Shown in pieces: positions 36,625 through 45,998 of a stretch of 64,000 nt of DNA. This DNA comes from Paucibacter sp. Y2R2-4 (GTDB lineage: Bacteria > Pseudomonadota > Gammaproteobacteria > Burkholderiales > Burkholderiaceae_C). Where the stretch lies: assembly GCF_025717535.1 (NCBI RefSeq), contig NZ_JAJIRO010000001.1, forward strand, positions 1,426,001 to 1,490,000, given 5' to 3'. The notes under the pieces were generated by a model. That model was not told where the DNA came from and searched no databases. It saw only the letters and a list, made by a program, of their open reading frames with translations. The translations under genes were made by a program, and so were the position numbers. Within the stretch, counting starts at the first letter, position 1, and every line of letters begins with the position of its first letter.

Positions 36625-37644
36625 ATGAAATCCAATCTACTCACACGTGTTCTTGGACTCTCGGCGCTTGCGCTGGGCAGTCTTATTCTCATCCTGCCCA
36701 CTCAGGCCTTGGCTTACAGCAAGGTCTATGTTTTTGGCGATAGTTTGTCGGACAGTGGCAACAACTCCATCCTCGGCGCCTTTGATCCCACCCAAGTGGT
36801 CACCGGCAACAGCTACCTGCCGGGCAATACCTACGCTCCGGCCGGCGGCTACCCGCTCGGCACATACTCGAACGGCCCCGTCTGGGCCACCACCTTTGCG
36901 GCAAGCTTGGGTTTGAGTGCTGCCCCCTCTTGGGCGGGCGGCACCAACTATGCCCATGGAGGCGCCCACACCAGCTTGACCGTGCCCGGCCCCATCAGCA
37001 TGAAAACGCAGATCGGCCTGTTTCTGAACGACACCCACAATGTGGCCGATAGCGATGCGCTCTACATCGTGGCCGGCGGAGGCATCAACGCCCAGATCGC
37101 GCTGCAAGCCATGAGCGACCCAACGCTGACGCCGAGCCAGCGCATCAAGATCATTTCCAGCAACGCCAGTAATTACGCCACCGACATCGGTGCCATGGTG
37201 GACAGTTTGCAAGCAGCCGGCGCCAAGAATTTTGTGGTCTGGAACTCGCCCAATGTGGGCTTAGCCCCCTTCGCCTCGGTCTACGGCGCTCAAGACACGC
37301 TTGATTTGCTGGCCACCACCATGAACGAAGCGCTGGCCTACCGTTTGGCGGACGAGGTCGGCGTCAAGACTTTTGACTTCTACAGCTTCTCCGCCCAGGT
37401 CAAGGCTGCCCCTGCCAACTACGGGCTGGTCAACGTGACGGATGCCTGCGGTGCAGCCATCAACAATTGCGACCCGGCCACCGCCATGTTTTGGGATGGC
37501 CTTCACCCCAGCGCCAAAGGCCATCAATTGATCGCGGCCGCCATGTTGACCGCCGCCGTACCCGAGCCATCTAGCTACGCCTTGATGGCCGTGGGGCTGG
37601 TGATGCTTGGCGGCTTGGCTCGCAGTCGCCGCGCAGACGCTTGA
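36625..37644 (+). CDS. PEP-CTERM SGNH/GDSL hydrolase
   Basis: This 339-residue exported esterase/lipase has a signal peptide (residues about 1-31, ending TQALA). Block I is VYVFGDSLSDSGNNS with the nucleophilic Ser, Gly/Asn oxyanion blocks follow in the middle, and FWDGLHPSAKGHQLIA supplies the Asp-His pair. It ends in a PEP-CTERM tail, AVPEPSSYALMAVGLVMLGG and RSRR, so it is expected to be sorted by an exosortase to the surface. The substrate is unknown. It has its own terminator and stands between the crp/fnr gene and the DUF2339 pair. Confidence 0.9.
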   Translation: MKSNLLTRVLGLSALALGSLILILPTQALAYSKVYVFGDSLSDSGNNSILGAFDPTQVVTGNSYLPGNTYAPAGGYPLGTYSNGPVWATTFAASLGLSAAPSWAGGTNYAHGGAHTSLTVPGPISMKTQIGLFLNDTHNVADSDALYIVAGGGINAQIALQAMSDPTLTPSQRIKIISSNASNYATDIGAMVDSLQAAGAKNFVVWNSPNVGLAPFASVYGAQDTLDLLATTMNEALAYRLADEVGVKTFDFYSFSAQVKAAPANYGLVNVTDACGAAINNCDPATAMFWDGLHPSAKGHQLIAAAMLTAAVPEPSSYALMAVGLVMLGGLARSRRADA

Positions 37645-37678
37645 TCGCCGACTCTAGCTTCTGCAGAAATGCCTCCAG

Positions 37679-37703
37679 GCCCCGCTTCGGCGGGGCTTTT
37701 TCT
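37679..37703 (+). terminator. Intrinsic terminator after the GDSL lipase gene
   Basis: GCCCCGC-TTCG-GCGGGGC (37679-37696), a seven-base stem capped by a stable TTCG tetraloop, is followed by TTTTTCTT. Confidence 0.92.
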
Positions 37704-37759
37704 TGCCCAGGCGAGACCCCTAGAATCATTTCAATCCAAAAGAGCTGGGAGGCCGCCGG

Positions 37760-40636
37760 ATGAACTGGTTTGCATTGATTGCGGGGCTGGCCGTCGCTTG
37801 GTTTGTCGGGCAGTTGTTCGGCGCCCTGGGTGGCTTGGTGGTTCTGGGCGGATTGGGCGGTGTTTTTCTCGGCCAGATTCACAAGCGCTTGGAGCGCCTC
37901 GCGACCGAGTTGGCGGCGCTCAAGAAAGCGTCTGCCTCGCCACAAGCCAGCGCTTCAGCCCAGGACATTCCTCTGGCGCCGCCCGTCGTCACGGCAACAC
38001 CTCAGCCCAGTAAGGCACCGTTCACTGCACTCACGAGCCCGCCGCAAGCCCTGCCCGCAGAAGCTATTCCCGAATTTCCCGAACCCAGGGTGCTTACCCC
38101 CACCATGGCGCCTGCGCCGGCCGTAGCCGAGGCCGTTGAAGAGCAAAGCGCAAGCATCACCAGCTCCCTGGGCGCCTCGCTGCTCGCCTGGTTCCGCGGC
38201 GGCAACACCATCGTCCGCGTCGGCGTGCTGATCCTCTTCATCGGCGTGGCCTTCTTGCTGCGCTATGCGGCCGAGCACAGCCAGCTGTCGATTGAGCTGC
38301 GCCTGGTCGGAGTGGCTCTAGCGGGCCTGGCGCTGACGGGCTTGGGCCTGCGCCTAACGCCCAAACGGCGCGGCTATGGCCTCTCGCTGCAAGGCGCTGG
38401 CGTTGGCCTCACCTATCTGCTGCTCTTTGCCGCCTACCGAATCTATGGTGTCTTGCCGGTTGGGCTGAGCTTTGGCCTCTTGGCGGCGCTGGCGGCCGTC
38501 ACCACCGTGCTGGCGCTGCGGCAGGACGCGCTGGTGCTGGCGGCCCTGGGCTTTGGTGGCGCGTTTCTGGCGCCGGTACTGACCTCCACCGGCCAGGGCA
38601 GCCACAGCGCTTTGTTCTCTTACCAACTGCTGCTGAATTTGGCGATCGCCTGGATGGCGCGCCACAAGGCCTGGAAGCTGTTGAATCTGGAAGGCTTTGT
38701 GTTCACCTTTGGCATCGGCGCCGCCTGGGGCTACTCGGCCTACAAGCCCGAACTGTTCTGGAGCACCGAGCCCTTTTTGCTGGCCCACTTTCTGCTCTAC
38801 CTCTACATCACGGTGCAGTACGCGCTGCGCTTGACCGAGGCACGAGCGCAGGACGCTGCGCCCGAGAAGCCCGCGCTTGCGCTGGTCGATGGCAGCTTGC
38901 TCTTCGGCCTGCCCATCGTCGCCTTCGGTCTGCAAGCGGCCTTGCTGCGCGGGCAGCCCATGGCCCTGGCCTTCAGCGCCGCCGCCTTGGCCGCTATTTA
39001 CCTCCTGGTGGGTCAGACCTTGTGGAAGCGCGCTGGCGGCCGGCTCTTGTTGCTGATTGAAGGCATGGTGGCTCTGGGCCTGATCTTCCTCGCCTTGGTC
39101 ACGCCGCTGGCCTTGGACGCACGCTGGAGCAGCGCGGCCTGGTCGCTGCAAGGCGCCGGGGTGCTCTGGATCGCTTTGCGGCAGCGCCGCTGGTGGGCGG
39201 CCGTGCTGGGCCTGCTGCTGCAGGTGGGCGCGGCCTTCAGTTTGGGTCTGGCCCAGCTGCAATCAGGCAGCGCGGCCGGCGGCCATGTGTTCTTCAACAG
39301 CATATTCCTCGGCGCGCTCTTGCTGACGCTAGCCTGCGGCTTCAGTGCTTTTTGCTTGCATCGCTTACGGCAACAGAGCGCGGCAGAAGGCGTCGAAAGC
39401 AAGAGCAAAGGCCTGGCGCATGGGCTGCGCAGCCCCATGCTCGAAGGCCTGATGCTGGCGATTGCCGCGGCAACGCTGTGGCGCTTCGGCCTGGCGGATT
39501 TGTTGGCCTGGGATCAAGGGCGCTTGGATACGCCAGCCTTGGCCTGTCTGTGGAGCGGCTTGCTGGTGCTGGGCCTGGCGCTCAGCCAGCGCTTGCACGG
39601 CTGGCCTGGGCTGCGCTGGGTGGAACGCAGCTTGATGACCATCGCCCTGCTCTACTCCGGCGCGGCCTTGCTGGATATGCCGGGGCCCCATATGGCTTGG
39701 AATCGCTACTTCCAGGGCTGGGGTCTGCTGGAAGCACTGCTGCTCTTGGCCTTGGGCCTGTGGCGCTTGGCTGCCGCTTCGCAAGCGTCTTCTGAAAGCA
39801 AAATCGAACGCCGCAGCTTGGCTTTGGAACATCTGCTGCTGGCCTGGTATGCCGTGCTGCAAGGGGGCTTCTTCCTCTACACCCTGGCCTCGGAGCTGAT
39901 CAAACGCCACGAGGGCTGGACGCCGGCGGCCGCCATCGTGCTGCCCACCTTACTCGGCCTGGGCCTGCTGGCGCGCCTGCATGCACAGCGCTGGCCGATG
40001 CGCGCGCAAGACGGCTTGCAAACCGCCTACCAGCGCGGCTTGCTGCAACCGGGCTGGCTGCTGCTCTTGATCTGGGTCTGGCTGGTCAATGTCTTTTGTG
40101 ATGCCGCCATGGCACCGCTGCCCTATCTGCCGCTCTTGAACCCGCTCGACCTGGCCCATGGCTTGGTGCTGATTTATGGGCTGAAGCTGTGGCGACAGCT
40201 AGGCCCTAGCCCCGCGCGCTTGATGCAAGTGCTGGCCCTGGGCGCGGCCTTTTGGTGGCTGAACTCGCTGCTGGTGCGCAGCCTGCATCACTGGGCTGAC
40301 ACGCCGATGTGGCTCTACGGCGCACTCGAATCCGCGCCGGTGCAAACCGGTTTGAGCGTTTTGTGGACGATCTGCGCCTTGCTCACCATGCTCTGGGCCA
40401 CACGCCGCGCGCCAAGCGGCCTGGCTCGCCCGGTCTGGATGGCGGGGGCGGTCTTGTTGGGCGTGGTGGTGCTGAAACTCTTCCTGATCGACTTGTCCCA
40501 CCTGGGCAGCTTGCAGCGCATCATTTCCTTCCTGGCGGTGGGGGGCTTGATGCTGGTGATCGGCTATGTCTCGCCGCTGCCACCTAGCGCAGCGCCTCCT
40601 GCCCCCAAATCTGCACCCAAAGCCAGCCCACCATGA
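37760..40636 (+). CDS. DUF2339 polytopic membrane protein
   Basis: This 958-residue inner-membrane protein belongs to the DUF2339 family, whose function is unknown. A first helix (residues 3-30, Gly-rich) is followed by a coiled coil and Pro/Ala-rich soluble segment (about 35-135). The family block LAWFRGGNTIVRVGVLILFI with GVAFLLRYAAEH comes next, and then roughly 25 hydrophobic segments to the C-terminus. GGAGG lies eight bases before the ATG. Its stop overlaps the ATG of the DUF3999 gene by four bases. The two families commonly occur together, so they probably form a complex at the envelope. Confidence 0.9.
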   Translation: MNWFALIAGLAVAWFVGQLFGALGGLVVLGGLGGVFLGQIHKRLERLATELAALKKASASPQASASAQDIPLAPPVVTATPQPSKAPFTALTSPPQALPAEAIPEFPEPRVLTPTMAPAPAVAEAVEEQSASITSSLGASLLAWFRGGNTIVRVGVLILFIGVAFLLRYAAEHSQLSIELRLVGVALAGLALTGLGLRLTPKRRGYGLSLQGAGVGLTYLLLFAAYRIYGVLPVGLSFGLLAALAAVTTVLALRQDALVLAALGFGGAFLAPVLTSTGQGSHSALFSYQLLLNLAIAWMARHKAWKLLNLEGFVFTFGIGAAWGYSAYKPELFWSTEPFLLAHFLLYLYITVQYALRLTEARAQDAAPEKPALALVDGSLLFGLPIVAFGLQAALLRGQPMALAFSAAALAAIYLLVGQTLWKRAGGRLLLLIEGMVALGLIFLALVTPLALDARWSSAAWSLQGAGVLWIALRQRRWWAAVLGLLLQVGAAFSLGLAQLQSGSAAGGHVFFNSIFLGALLLTLACGFSAFCLHRLRQQSAAEGVESKSKGLAHGLRSPMLEGLMLAIAAATLWRFGLADLLAWDQGRLDTPALACLWSGLLVLGLALSQRLHGWPGLRWVERSLMTIALLYSGAALLDMPGPHMAWNRYFQGWGLLEALLLLALGLWRLAAASQASSESKIERRSLALEHLLLAWYAVLQGGFFLYTLASELIKRHEGWTPAAAIVLPTLLGLGLLARLHAQRWPMRAQDGLQTAYQRGLLQPGWLLLLIWVWLVNVFCDAAMAPLPYLPLLNPLDLAHGLVLIYGLKLWRQLGPSPARLMQVLALGAAFWWLNSLLVRSLHHWADTPMWLYGALESAPVQTGLSVLWTICALLTMLWATRRAPSGLARPVWMAGAVLLGVVVLKLFLIDLSHLGSLQRIISFLAVGGLMLVIGYVSPLPPSAAPPAPKSAPKASPP

Positions 40637-42156
40637 AGCCCGCTTCTCGATTTCTGCTGAAGTTCTCTTCCGGGGTTTTTGCTCTCGTGGCGACAACGGC
40701 CGGGGCCGTCGGCCCCAGCACAAGCGATCAACCGAGCCTGTACGCCCAGCATGCAGCCATCCGCTTGGCGCCGGCCGAAGGCTTGCAAAGGCTCAGCCTA
40801 CCCTGGGCCGTCTTACAGGCTTCGCGCAGCCCAGGCTTGGCCGATGTGCGAATTTTTGATGCCCAGGGGCAGGTCTTGCCCATGGCCTGGGCCAAGACCG
40901 CGCCGGCCGCAGAACTGCAGCGCGAGCTGCCCCTGCCACGCTTTGCCTGGCCGGAAAGCCCGGCCAGCCGCTCGGGCCAGGGCGAGCTGCAAATTCGCCT
41001 GCACTCGAATGCCGAAGGCACGCTGCTGAGCGTGCAAGCCGGCGCCAGCAGCGTGCCTGCTACCGCCCAGCAAAGCCCAAGCGGTCAGCCCGCCACGGCC
41101 AAGACCTGGTTGCTGGATTTGAGCGCCCTGCAGTCCAGCGCAAGAGCCGATGAACACATCAGCCGCCTCAGCCTGGACTGGCCGACGCGCACTGGCGGAC
41201 TGAGCACGCAGCTGAGGGTCGAAGCCAGCGCGGATGCGCAGCAGTGGCAGGCTATCACCGAGGCACGGCTGCTGGACTTACCGCCAGGCATTCCACAAAG
41301 CAGCACAAATGCAGGCTTCAGCATCAAAAGCCTGAGCTGGCCGCTACAGCCGAATGCCGTCGCCCTGCCCCGTTATCTGCGTCTGCAGTTCGACACCGCG
41401 CTCAGCTTGAGCCGCAGCGACATCACGCTGAGCCGAAGCCACCCCGCGGCCGCGCCGCAGCAAGCCATGGTTCGCTTCGATCCGGTGGCGGCCAAGCCTG
41501 GCCAAGCCCCGCAATGGACGAGCGATCTGCAGGGCCGAATGGCGCCGCTGGCCCTGAGCGTGCCATTGCCGGAAGTGAACAGCTTGCTGAACCTGCGCCT
41601 GGAGCAACGCAATCGGGAAGACGAAGCCTGGCGGCCAGTGAGCCAGTTCGTCGCCTGGCGCTTGCTGCGCGCGGGGGTGGACAGCAGCGCTCCGGCCCAC
41701 ACGCTGCAGGCTGAGCCAGCGCGCTACTGGCGCTTGATGGGCGATGCCTCAGCCGGCGCGCTGGCCGCCCAGCCTTTAACCCTGCAATGGCAGTGGCAAG
41801 CGCCGCAGTTGGTCTTGCTCGCCCGCGGTGCTCAGACGCCGGCCGATGCGGCGCCAGGCTTGCGGCTCAGCGTCGGCCGCGAAGCTGCCGCGCCCGCGGC
41901 CCGGCCGCTGGTCGGCCTGATTCCCGGCTATCAAGACGGCGATGAATTCAAACTGCCCGAAGCCCAGCACGGCGCGCTGCAGCCACAGCCGGAACCCGGC
42001 ATGAAGGAGCGGCTGGCGCAACTCGCCAAGCCCGAGGCAGAAACCCTGCGGCGCGGAGCGCTGTGGGCGGTGCTGATCCTCAGCGTAGTGGGACTGGGCT
42101 GGATGGCGCGGCGTCTGCTGCGGCAGACGGCCTCCGCTGAGTCCGGGCAGCGCTGA
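40633..42156 (+). CDS. DUF3999 family exported membrane protein
   Basis: This 507-residue protein is the usual partner of DUF2339 proteins and has no known function. It has a signal peptide (residues about 1-30), a long extracytoplasmic beta-rich region and one C-terminal anchor (ALWAVLILSVVGLGWMARRL, about residues 475-496). The beta-rich region includes LSLPWAVLQASRSPGLADVR, VFDAQGQVLPMAW-like text and RYWRLMGDASAG. This topology exposes the body to the periplasm. It is translationally coupled to the upstream gene and convergent with the GNAT gene, ten bases away. Confidence 0.87.
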   Translation: MKPASRFLLKFSSGVFALVATTAGAVGPSTSDQPSLYAQHAAIRLAPAEGLQRLSLPWAVLQASRSPGLADVRIFDAQGQVLPMAWAKTAPAAELQRELPLPRFAWPESPASRSGQGELQIRLHSNAEGTLLSVQAGASSVPATAQQSPSGQPATAKTWLLDLSALQSSARADEHISRLSLDWPTRTGGLSTQLRVEASADAQQWQAITEARLLDLPPGIPQSSTNAGFSIKSLSWPLQPNAVALPRYLRLQFDTALSLSRSDITLSRSHPAAAPQQAMVRFDPVAAKPGQAPQWTSDLQGRMAPLALSVPLPEVNSLLNLRLEQRNREDEAWRPVSQFVAWRLLRAGVDSSAPAHTLQAEPARYWRLMGDASAGALAAQPLTLQWQWQAPQLVLLARGAQTPADAAPGLRLSVGREAAAPAARPLVGLIPGYQDGDEFKLPEAQHGALQPQPEPGMKERLAQLAKPEAETLRRGALWAVLILSVVGLGWMARRLLRQTASAESGQR

Positions 42157-42165
42157 TGTTTTGCT

Positions 42166-42765
42166 TTAGGCGCCGAAAGGCGTGGGCTCAGGCTTGAGCT
42201 TAGGCGCGGCGGCAAAGGCGGCGGCCGTGATTTCATAAAGCAGATTGGGCGCTTGGCCCGGCACATCGGCCAAAGAGGCTTTCAGATGCAGGCCGATGCG
42301 CTCCAAAGTTTTGCGCGAGGGCATATTGGCCGGCTGCACCAGGGCCAGCACGGCCGGCGCCCGCAAATGCTCAAAGGCCAAGGCCAGCGCGGCCAAGGCC
42401 ATCTCCGAAGCGTAGCCCTGGCCCCAGGCCTGCGGACGGAAACGGAAGTAAAGGCTCAGGCCTTGCTGGCCGTCAATGCGCTTGGACATCAGGCCGCCAA
42501 AGCCCAAGACCTGCTCGGGCTGCGTGCGCAAAGCAATCGCCCAGTAGCCAAAGCCTTCGGTCTGCCAATGGCGCTGCCAACACTGCAAGAGCTCTTGGGC
42601 GGCCTCGCGAGTGCTCAGCATGGCGGCGGCGTTGAAGCGATTGACCGTGGGATCGGCCTGAATCTCGAACATGGCCTCCAGATCGCTGTCTTGAGGTGGG
42701 CGCAAGACCAGACGCTCGGTGTCCGGCGAAAACAGCTTCGCCCCACGCAACTCGTTCAAGACCAT
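42166..42765 (-). CDS. GNAT family N-acetyltransferase (RimJ/RimL-like)
   Basis: This 199-residue acetyltransferase has the RimJ/RimL-type beginning DTERLVLRPPQDSDLEAMFE. The central strand is FGYWAIALRTQPEQVLGFGG, and the acetyl-CoA pyrophosphate loop is RPQAWGQGYASEMALAAL. It ends with PANMPSRKTLERIGLHLKAS, the typical motif before the last strands. Probable substrates are protein N-termini or small amines. The frame is open for 134 more codons upstream, but the homology starts at this ATG, preceded by GGGGGAGTGTTC. It is monocistronic and divergent from the M16 peptidase gene. Confidence 0.88.
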   Translation of the reverse strand: MVLNELRGAKLFSPDTERLVLRPPQDSDLEAMFEIQADPTVNRFNAAAMLSTREAAQELLQCWQRHWQTEGFGYWAIALRTQPEQVLGFGGLMSKRIDGQQGLSLYFRFRPQAWGQGYASEMALAALALAFEHLRAPAVLALVQPANMPSRKTLERIGLHLKASLADVPGQAPNLLYEITAAAFAAAPKLKPEPTPFGA

Positions 42766-42895
42766 GAACACTCCTCCCCCAGAACTGTGAAAATCTAGTG
42801 AAAACCCTAGGTTAAGGGTAGTCCCGAAGGCCGGGCTTGATCTACCCCCTATCCAAAGGGCGGCTGCGGTTCTGGCGCAACACTTCACCCCCAGA

Positions 42896-45856
42896 ATGCA
42901 GGGCATGACGCCGATAACCCAGCCAATGCAGCCCAAGGCAGGCCCCCACCGCGAGCGCCGTGCCAGACCCGCCACTGCTGGGCTGACCCTGTTTTTTGCT
43001 CTGTGCCTGGGCGCGGTACCGGGCCTGTTGCAGGCGCAAATCAGCACGAGCCCAACGCCGCGCGAGCTGCGCACAGTCGGAGGCATCAGCGAGTACCAAT
43101 TTGCCAACGGCTTGCGCCTGCTTTTGATGCCAGTCAGCGCACACGCCCTGACGCGGGTGACGGTCACCTACCGCGTTGGCAGCCGCCACGAAGGGCCGGG
43201 CGAGGCCGGTATGGCCCATTTGCTGGAGCACCTGACTTTCCGCGGCAGCCGGCAGGCACCCGAGCTGGCGGCGGAGTTGCAGCAGATGCAAGTGCGCTGG
43301 AATGGCACCACCACCCTGGACCGCACCAACTACCTCAGCAGCTTCAGCCCCGACACGCCCACGCTGCGTCGGGTGCTGCAGCTCGAAGCAGCCCGCATGC
43401 AAGACGCCTTGCTCAACGCGGCAGACTTCGAGAAAGAAAAACCCATCGTGCTGAACGAAATGGGGCTGCGCGCAAGCGCCCTACCTCAGCAGTTGAACCA
43501 CGCGCTGCAGGCCAGTGCCTTTCGCCAGCACCCTTATGGCCGGCCGGTGATTGGCTTTCGCGCCGACATCGAGACCTTGTCGCTGCAACGCTTGCAGGCC
43601 TTTTACGCGCGCCACTACCGCCCGAGCCAAGCGGTGGTGATGATCTCCGGCGCGTTTGACCCGGTCGCCGCGCTGGAGGCTGCGGGGCAGGCCTTTGGTT
43701 CGCTCGCCGATACCTCCCGCACTGACGATGACCCCGAGGAAATCGCCGCCGAGCCCACCCAGCAAGCGCCGCGTCTGAGCACCGTGCGCAGCGGCCAAAC
43801 CGCACTGGCCGTGGGCTTTCGCACCCCCGGCATGGCGCACGCCGATGCAGCGGCCTTGATGGTCTTGGGCCAGCTGCTGCAGGCTGCCAGCATGCGCTGG
43901 GTGCAAGAGCCGCCGCTGAGCGGCCAAGCCCGCCTGCTGCAAGCCATGCCGCTGAGCCGCGACCCGAATCTGCTGGGCTTGGCCCTGCTGCTGCCAAACA
44001 GCGCCAGCGACTCGGCCGCCAGCCGCCGTGAGCTGGAGAGCATTGAGGACCGCTGGCTGCTCAGCCTGGGTCAGTTCGCCGACCCGCAGCGCCTGGGCGA
44101 CGCGCTGGTGCAGCGCGTCGCGCTGGAGACGGCCAGCCAGCTGCGCCGCCAGTTGCAAGACCCGGAGCAGGCGGCCCAGCTGATCAGCCATGCGATTGGC
44201 GCGGGCGACTGGCGCTTGCCCTTCAAGCTGCTGGATGCCTTGCCGGGCTTGCGCGCCTATGACGTGCGCCGTGTCGCCGCCCACTATGTGCGGCCGGAGA
44301 ACCGCATGCTGGTGCGTGCCGTCACCGATGCCAGCCTGCGCAGCAGCGAAACCGGGGACGCACCGCAGGGCTTTTTCGCCAGCCTGTTTGCCAAGCCCGC
44401 CGAAGTGACCACGGTAAAGGATCCCTCGCAAGGCATGGAGCGCATCAAGTCCGGCGGCGCCCTGCTCTCGCCCAGCAACAGCCGCCCTGCCACCGCTGCC
44501 GAGGCTCAGCCCTTTGACACCGACCCGGCGGCGCTTGAACAGCGGGTGAAGCGCCTGCAGCTGCCCAGCGGCATCCATTTGGCCCTGCTGCCCAAGGCCA
44601 ACCCTTTTGACGAAGTAACGCTGCTGCTGCAACTGCGCTGGGGCCGGGCCGAAGATATGGCCAGGCTGCAGGCTTGGCGGCCGCTGGCAGCGATGCTGGA
44701 AGATGGCGCGGGCCGCCGCAATGCGGCCGAGATCCGCCAGCTGCGCCAGCAACTGCAGGCCGACATCCGGGTGCAAAGCGGGCCGCAGGGTCTACAACTG
44801 CGCCTGAGCACCCGCCGCGCCCATTTGCTGTCGGCCCTGGAATTGGTGCGCGACTTGCTGCGCGAGCCGCGCTTGAATGACGCCGCTTTTGAGCGCGCCC
44901 GGCAGACGGCCTTGGCCTCGCTGGAGCCCGCGGCGCGCGAATCGGTGGGCACGGTGCAAGAGCGGCTGCGCCGCTATCTGAACGAACAGCAAGGTCTGCT
45001 GCCCAGCACCCCGGACTATCAGCCTTCAGCCGCCGAGTTGCTGCAGATCTGGCGTGAGCTGCAGCCCGAGCAGGTGCGCGACTTCCATCGCCGTTTTTGG
45101 TCCGCCAAGCAGGCCCAGGTGGCGGTGGTGGGCGCTCTGCCTGAGCCTCTCACTGAAGCCTTGGCGGCGCAAATTGAAACCCTGTTCGGGGACTGGCAGT
45201 CCGCTGATTCAACGCCTTATGAAGCCCATCGCCCGGCGCACCGGGCCGTGATGGGCGCACGCTTTATCGCCACCCAGGCGGCCGGCCAGGCGCCGCAGGA
45301 AAGCTCGGCCCAGATTCTGATGCAGCAGGCCTTCGCCATGAAGCGCCATGACCCGGACTACAGCGCACTGCTGCTGGGCACGCGAGTGCTGGCCGGCAAA
45401 GGCGAGGCCAATGGCTCGCGCTTGGCCGAGCGCCTGCGCCAGCAAGAAGCCATCAGCTACTCGGTCAGCGCTCATCTGCAAGTGCCCACTCAAGGCGACC
45501 GGGCGCGCTTCAGCATTCAGGCCAGTGGCGCGCCGGCCATGGCGGGGCGGCTGGAAGCGGCCATGCATGAGGAGATCCAGCGGCTCTTGCAAGAGGGCCC
45601 GAGCCTTGCGGAGCTCGAACGTGTGCGCCGCCAGTTGCTTGCCGATCTGCGCCAGCAGCGCAGTCAAGACGGTTTTCTCGCCGCCAGCCTGCTGGCGCAG
45701 TTCGACTCCCAGCGCAACTTTCTCAGCGAAGAAGGCGCCGAGGAAGCACAGCTGCTGCAAGTCACGCCCGCCCAAGTGCTGCGGGTCTTGCGCCAAGCGC
45801 TGGCCGCGCCGGGCTGGGTCACGCTGATCACCGGCGCACCCAGCAGCGCGCAGTAG
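42896..45856 (+). CDS. Exported M16 family zinc peptidase
   Basis: This 986-residue protein is a two-half pitrilysin-family peptidase. A signal-anchor or signal peptide (about residues 28-48, GLTLFFALCLGAVPGLLQAQ) follows a basic N-terminus. The inverted zinc motif HLLEH is at residues 108-112, in GEAGMAHLLEHLTFRG, with the downstream Glu in ARMQDALLNAADFEKEKPIV. The second half lacks HxxEH, as expected for the inactive lobe. The third in-frame ATG (42926) could also be the start. It lies 140 bases upstream of a second exported peptidase; both probably degrade peptides in the periplasm. Confidence 0.9.
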   Translation: MQGMTPITQPMQPKAGPHRERRARPATAGLTLFFALCLGAVPGLLQAQISTSPTPRELRTVGGISEYQFANGLRLLLMPVSAHALTRVTVTYRVGSRHEGPGEAGMAHLLEHLTFRGSRQAPELAAELQQMQVRWNGTTTLDRTNYLSSFSPDTPTLRRVLQLEAARMQDALLNAADFEKEKPIVLNEMGLRASALPQQLNHALQASAFRQHPYGRPVIGFRADIETLSLQRLQAFYARHYRPSQAVVMISGAFDPVAALEAAGQAFGSLADTSRTDDDPEEIAAEPTQQAPRLSTVRSGQTALAVGFRTPGMAHADAAALMVLGQLLQAASMRWVQEPPLSGQARLLQAMPLSRDPNLLGLALLLPNSASDSAASRRELESIEDRWLLSLGQFADPQRLGDALVQRVALETASQLRRQLQDPEQAAQLISHAIGAGDWRLPFKLLDALPGLRAYDVRRVAAHYVRPENRMLVRAVTDASLRSSETGDAPQGFFASLFAKPAEVTTVKDPSQGMERIKSGGALLSPSNSRPATAAEAQPFDTDPAALEQRVKRLQLPSGIHLALLPKANPFDEVTLLLQLRWGRAEDMARLQAWRPLAAMLEDGAGRRNAAEIRQLRQQLQADIRVQSGPQGLQLRLSTRRAHLLSALELVRDLLREPRLNDAAFERARQTALASLEPAARESVGTVQERLRRYLNEQQGLLPSTPDYQPSAAELLQIWRELQPEQVRDFHRRFWSAKQAQVAVVGALPEPLTEALAAQIETLFGDWQSADSTPYEAHRPAHRAVMGARFIATQAAGQAPQESSAQILMQQAFAMKRHDPDYSALLLGTRVLAGKGEANGSRLAERLRQQEAISYSVSAHLQVPTQGDRARFSIQASGAPAMAGRLEAAMHEEIQRLLQEGPSLAELERVRRQLLADLRQQRSQDGFLAASLLAQFDSQRNFLSEEGAEEAQLLQVTPAQVLRVLRQALAAPGWVTLITGAPSSAQ

Positions 45857-45998
45857 GCAAAAAAACGCGTCAGCATGACCAACGGTGGCTGCGCGCGGAC
45901 GCGGCACAATCACACGCCCCTGCAGGCCCTCAAGCCGAGGCTCAGGGCACAAGACAAGAAGACCTCTGACACCTCAGCCACAAGCGAAGAGACCGCCG

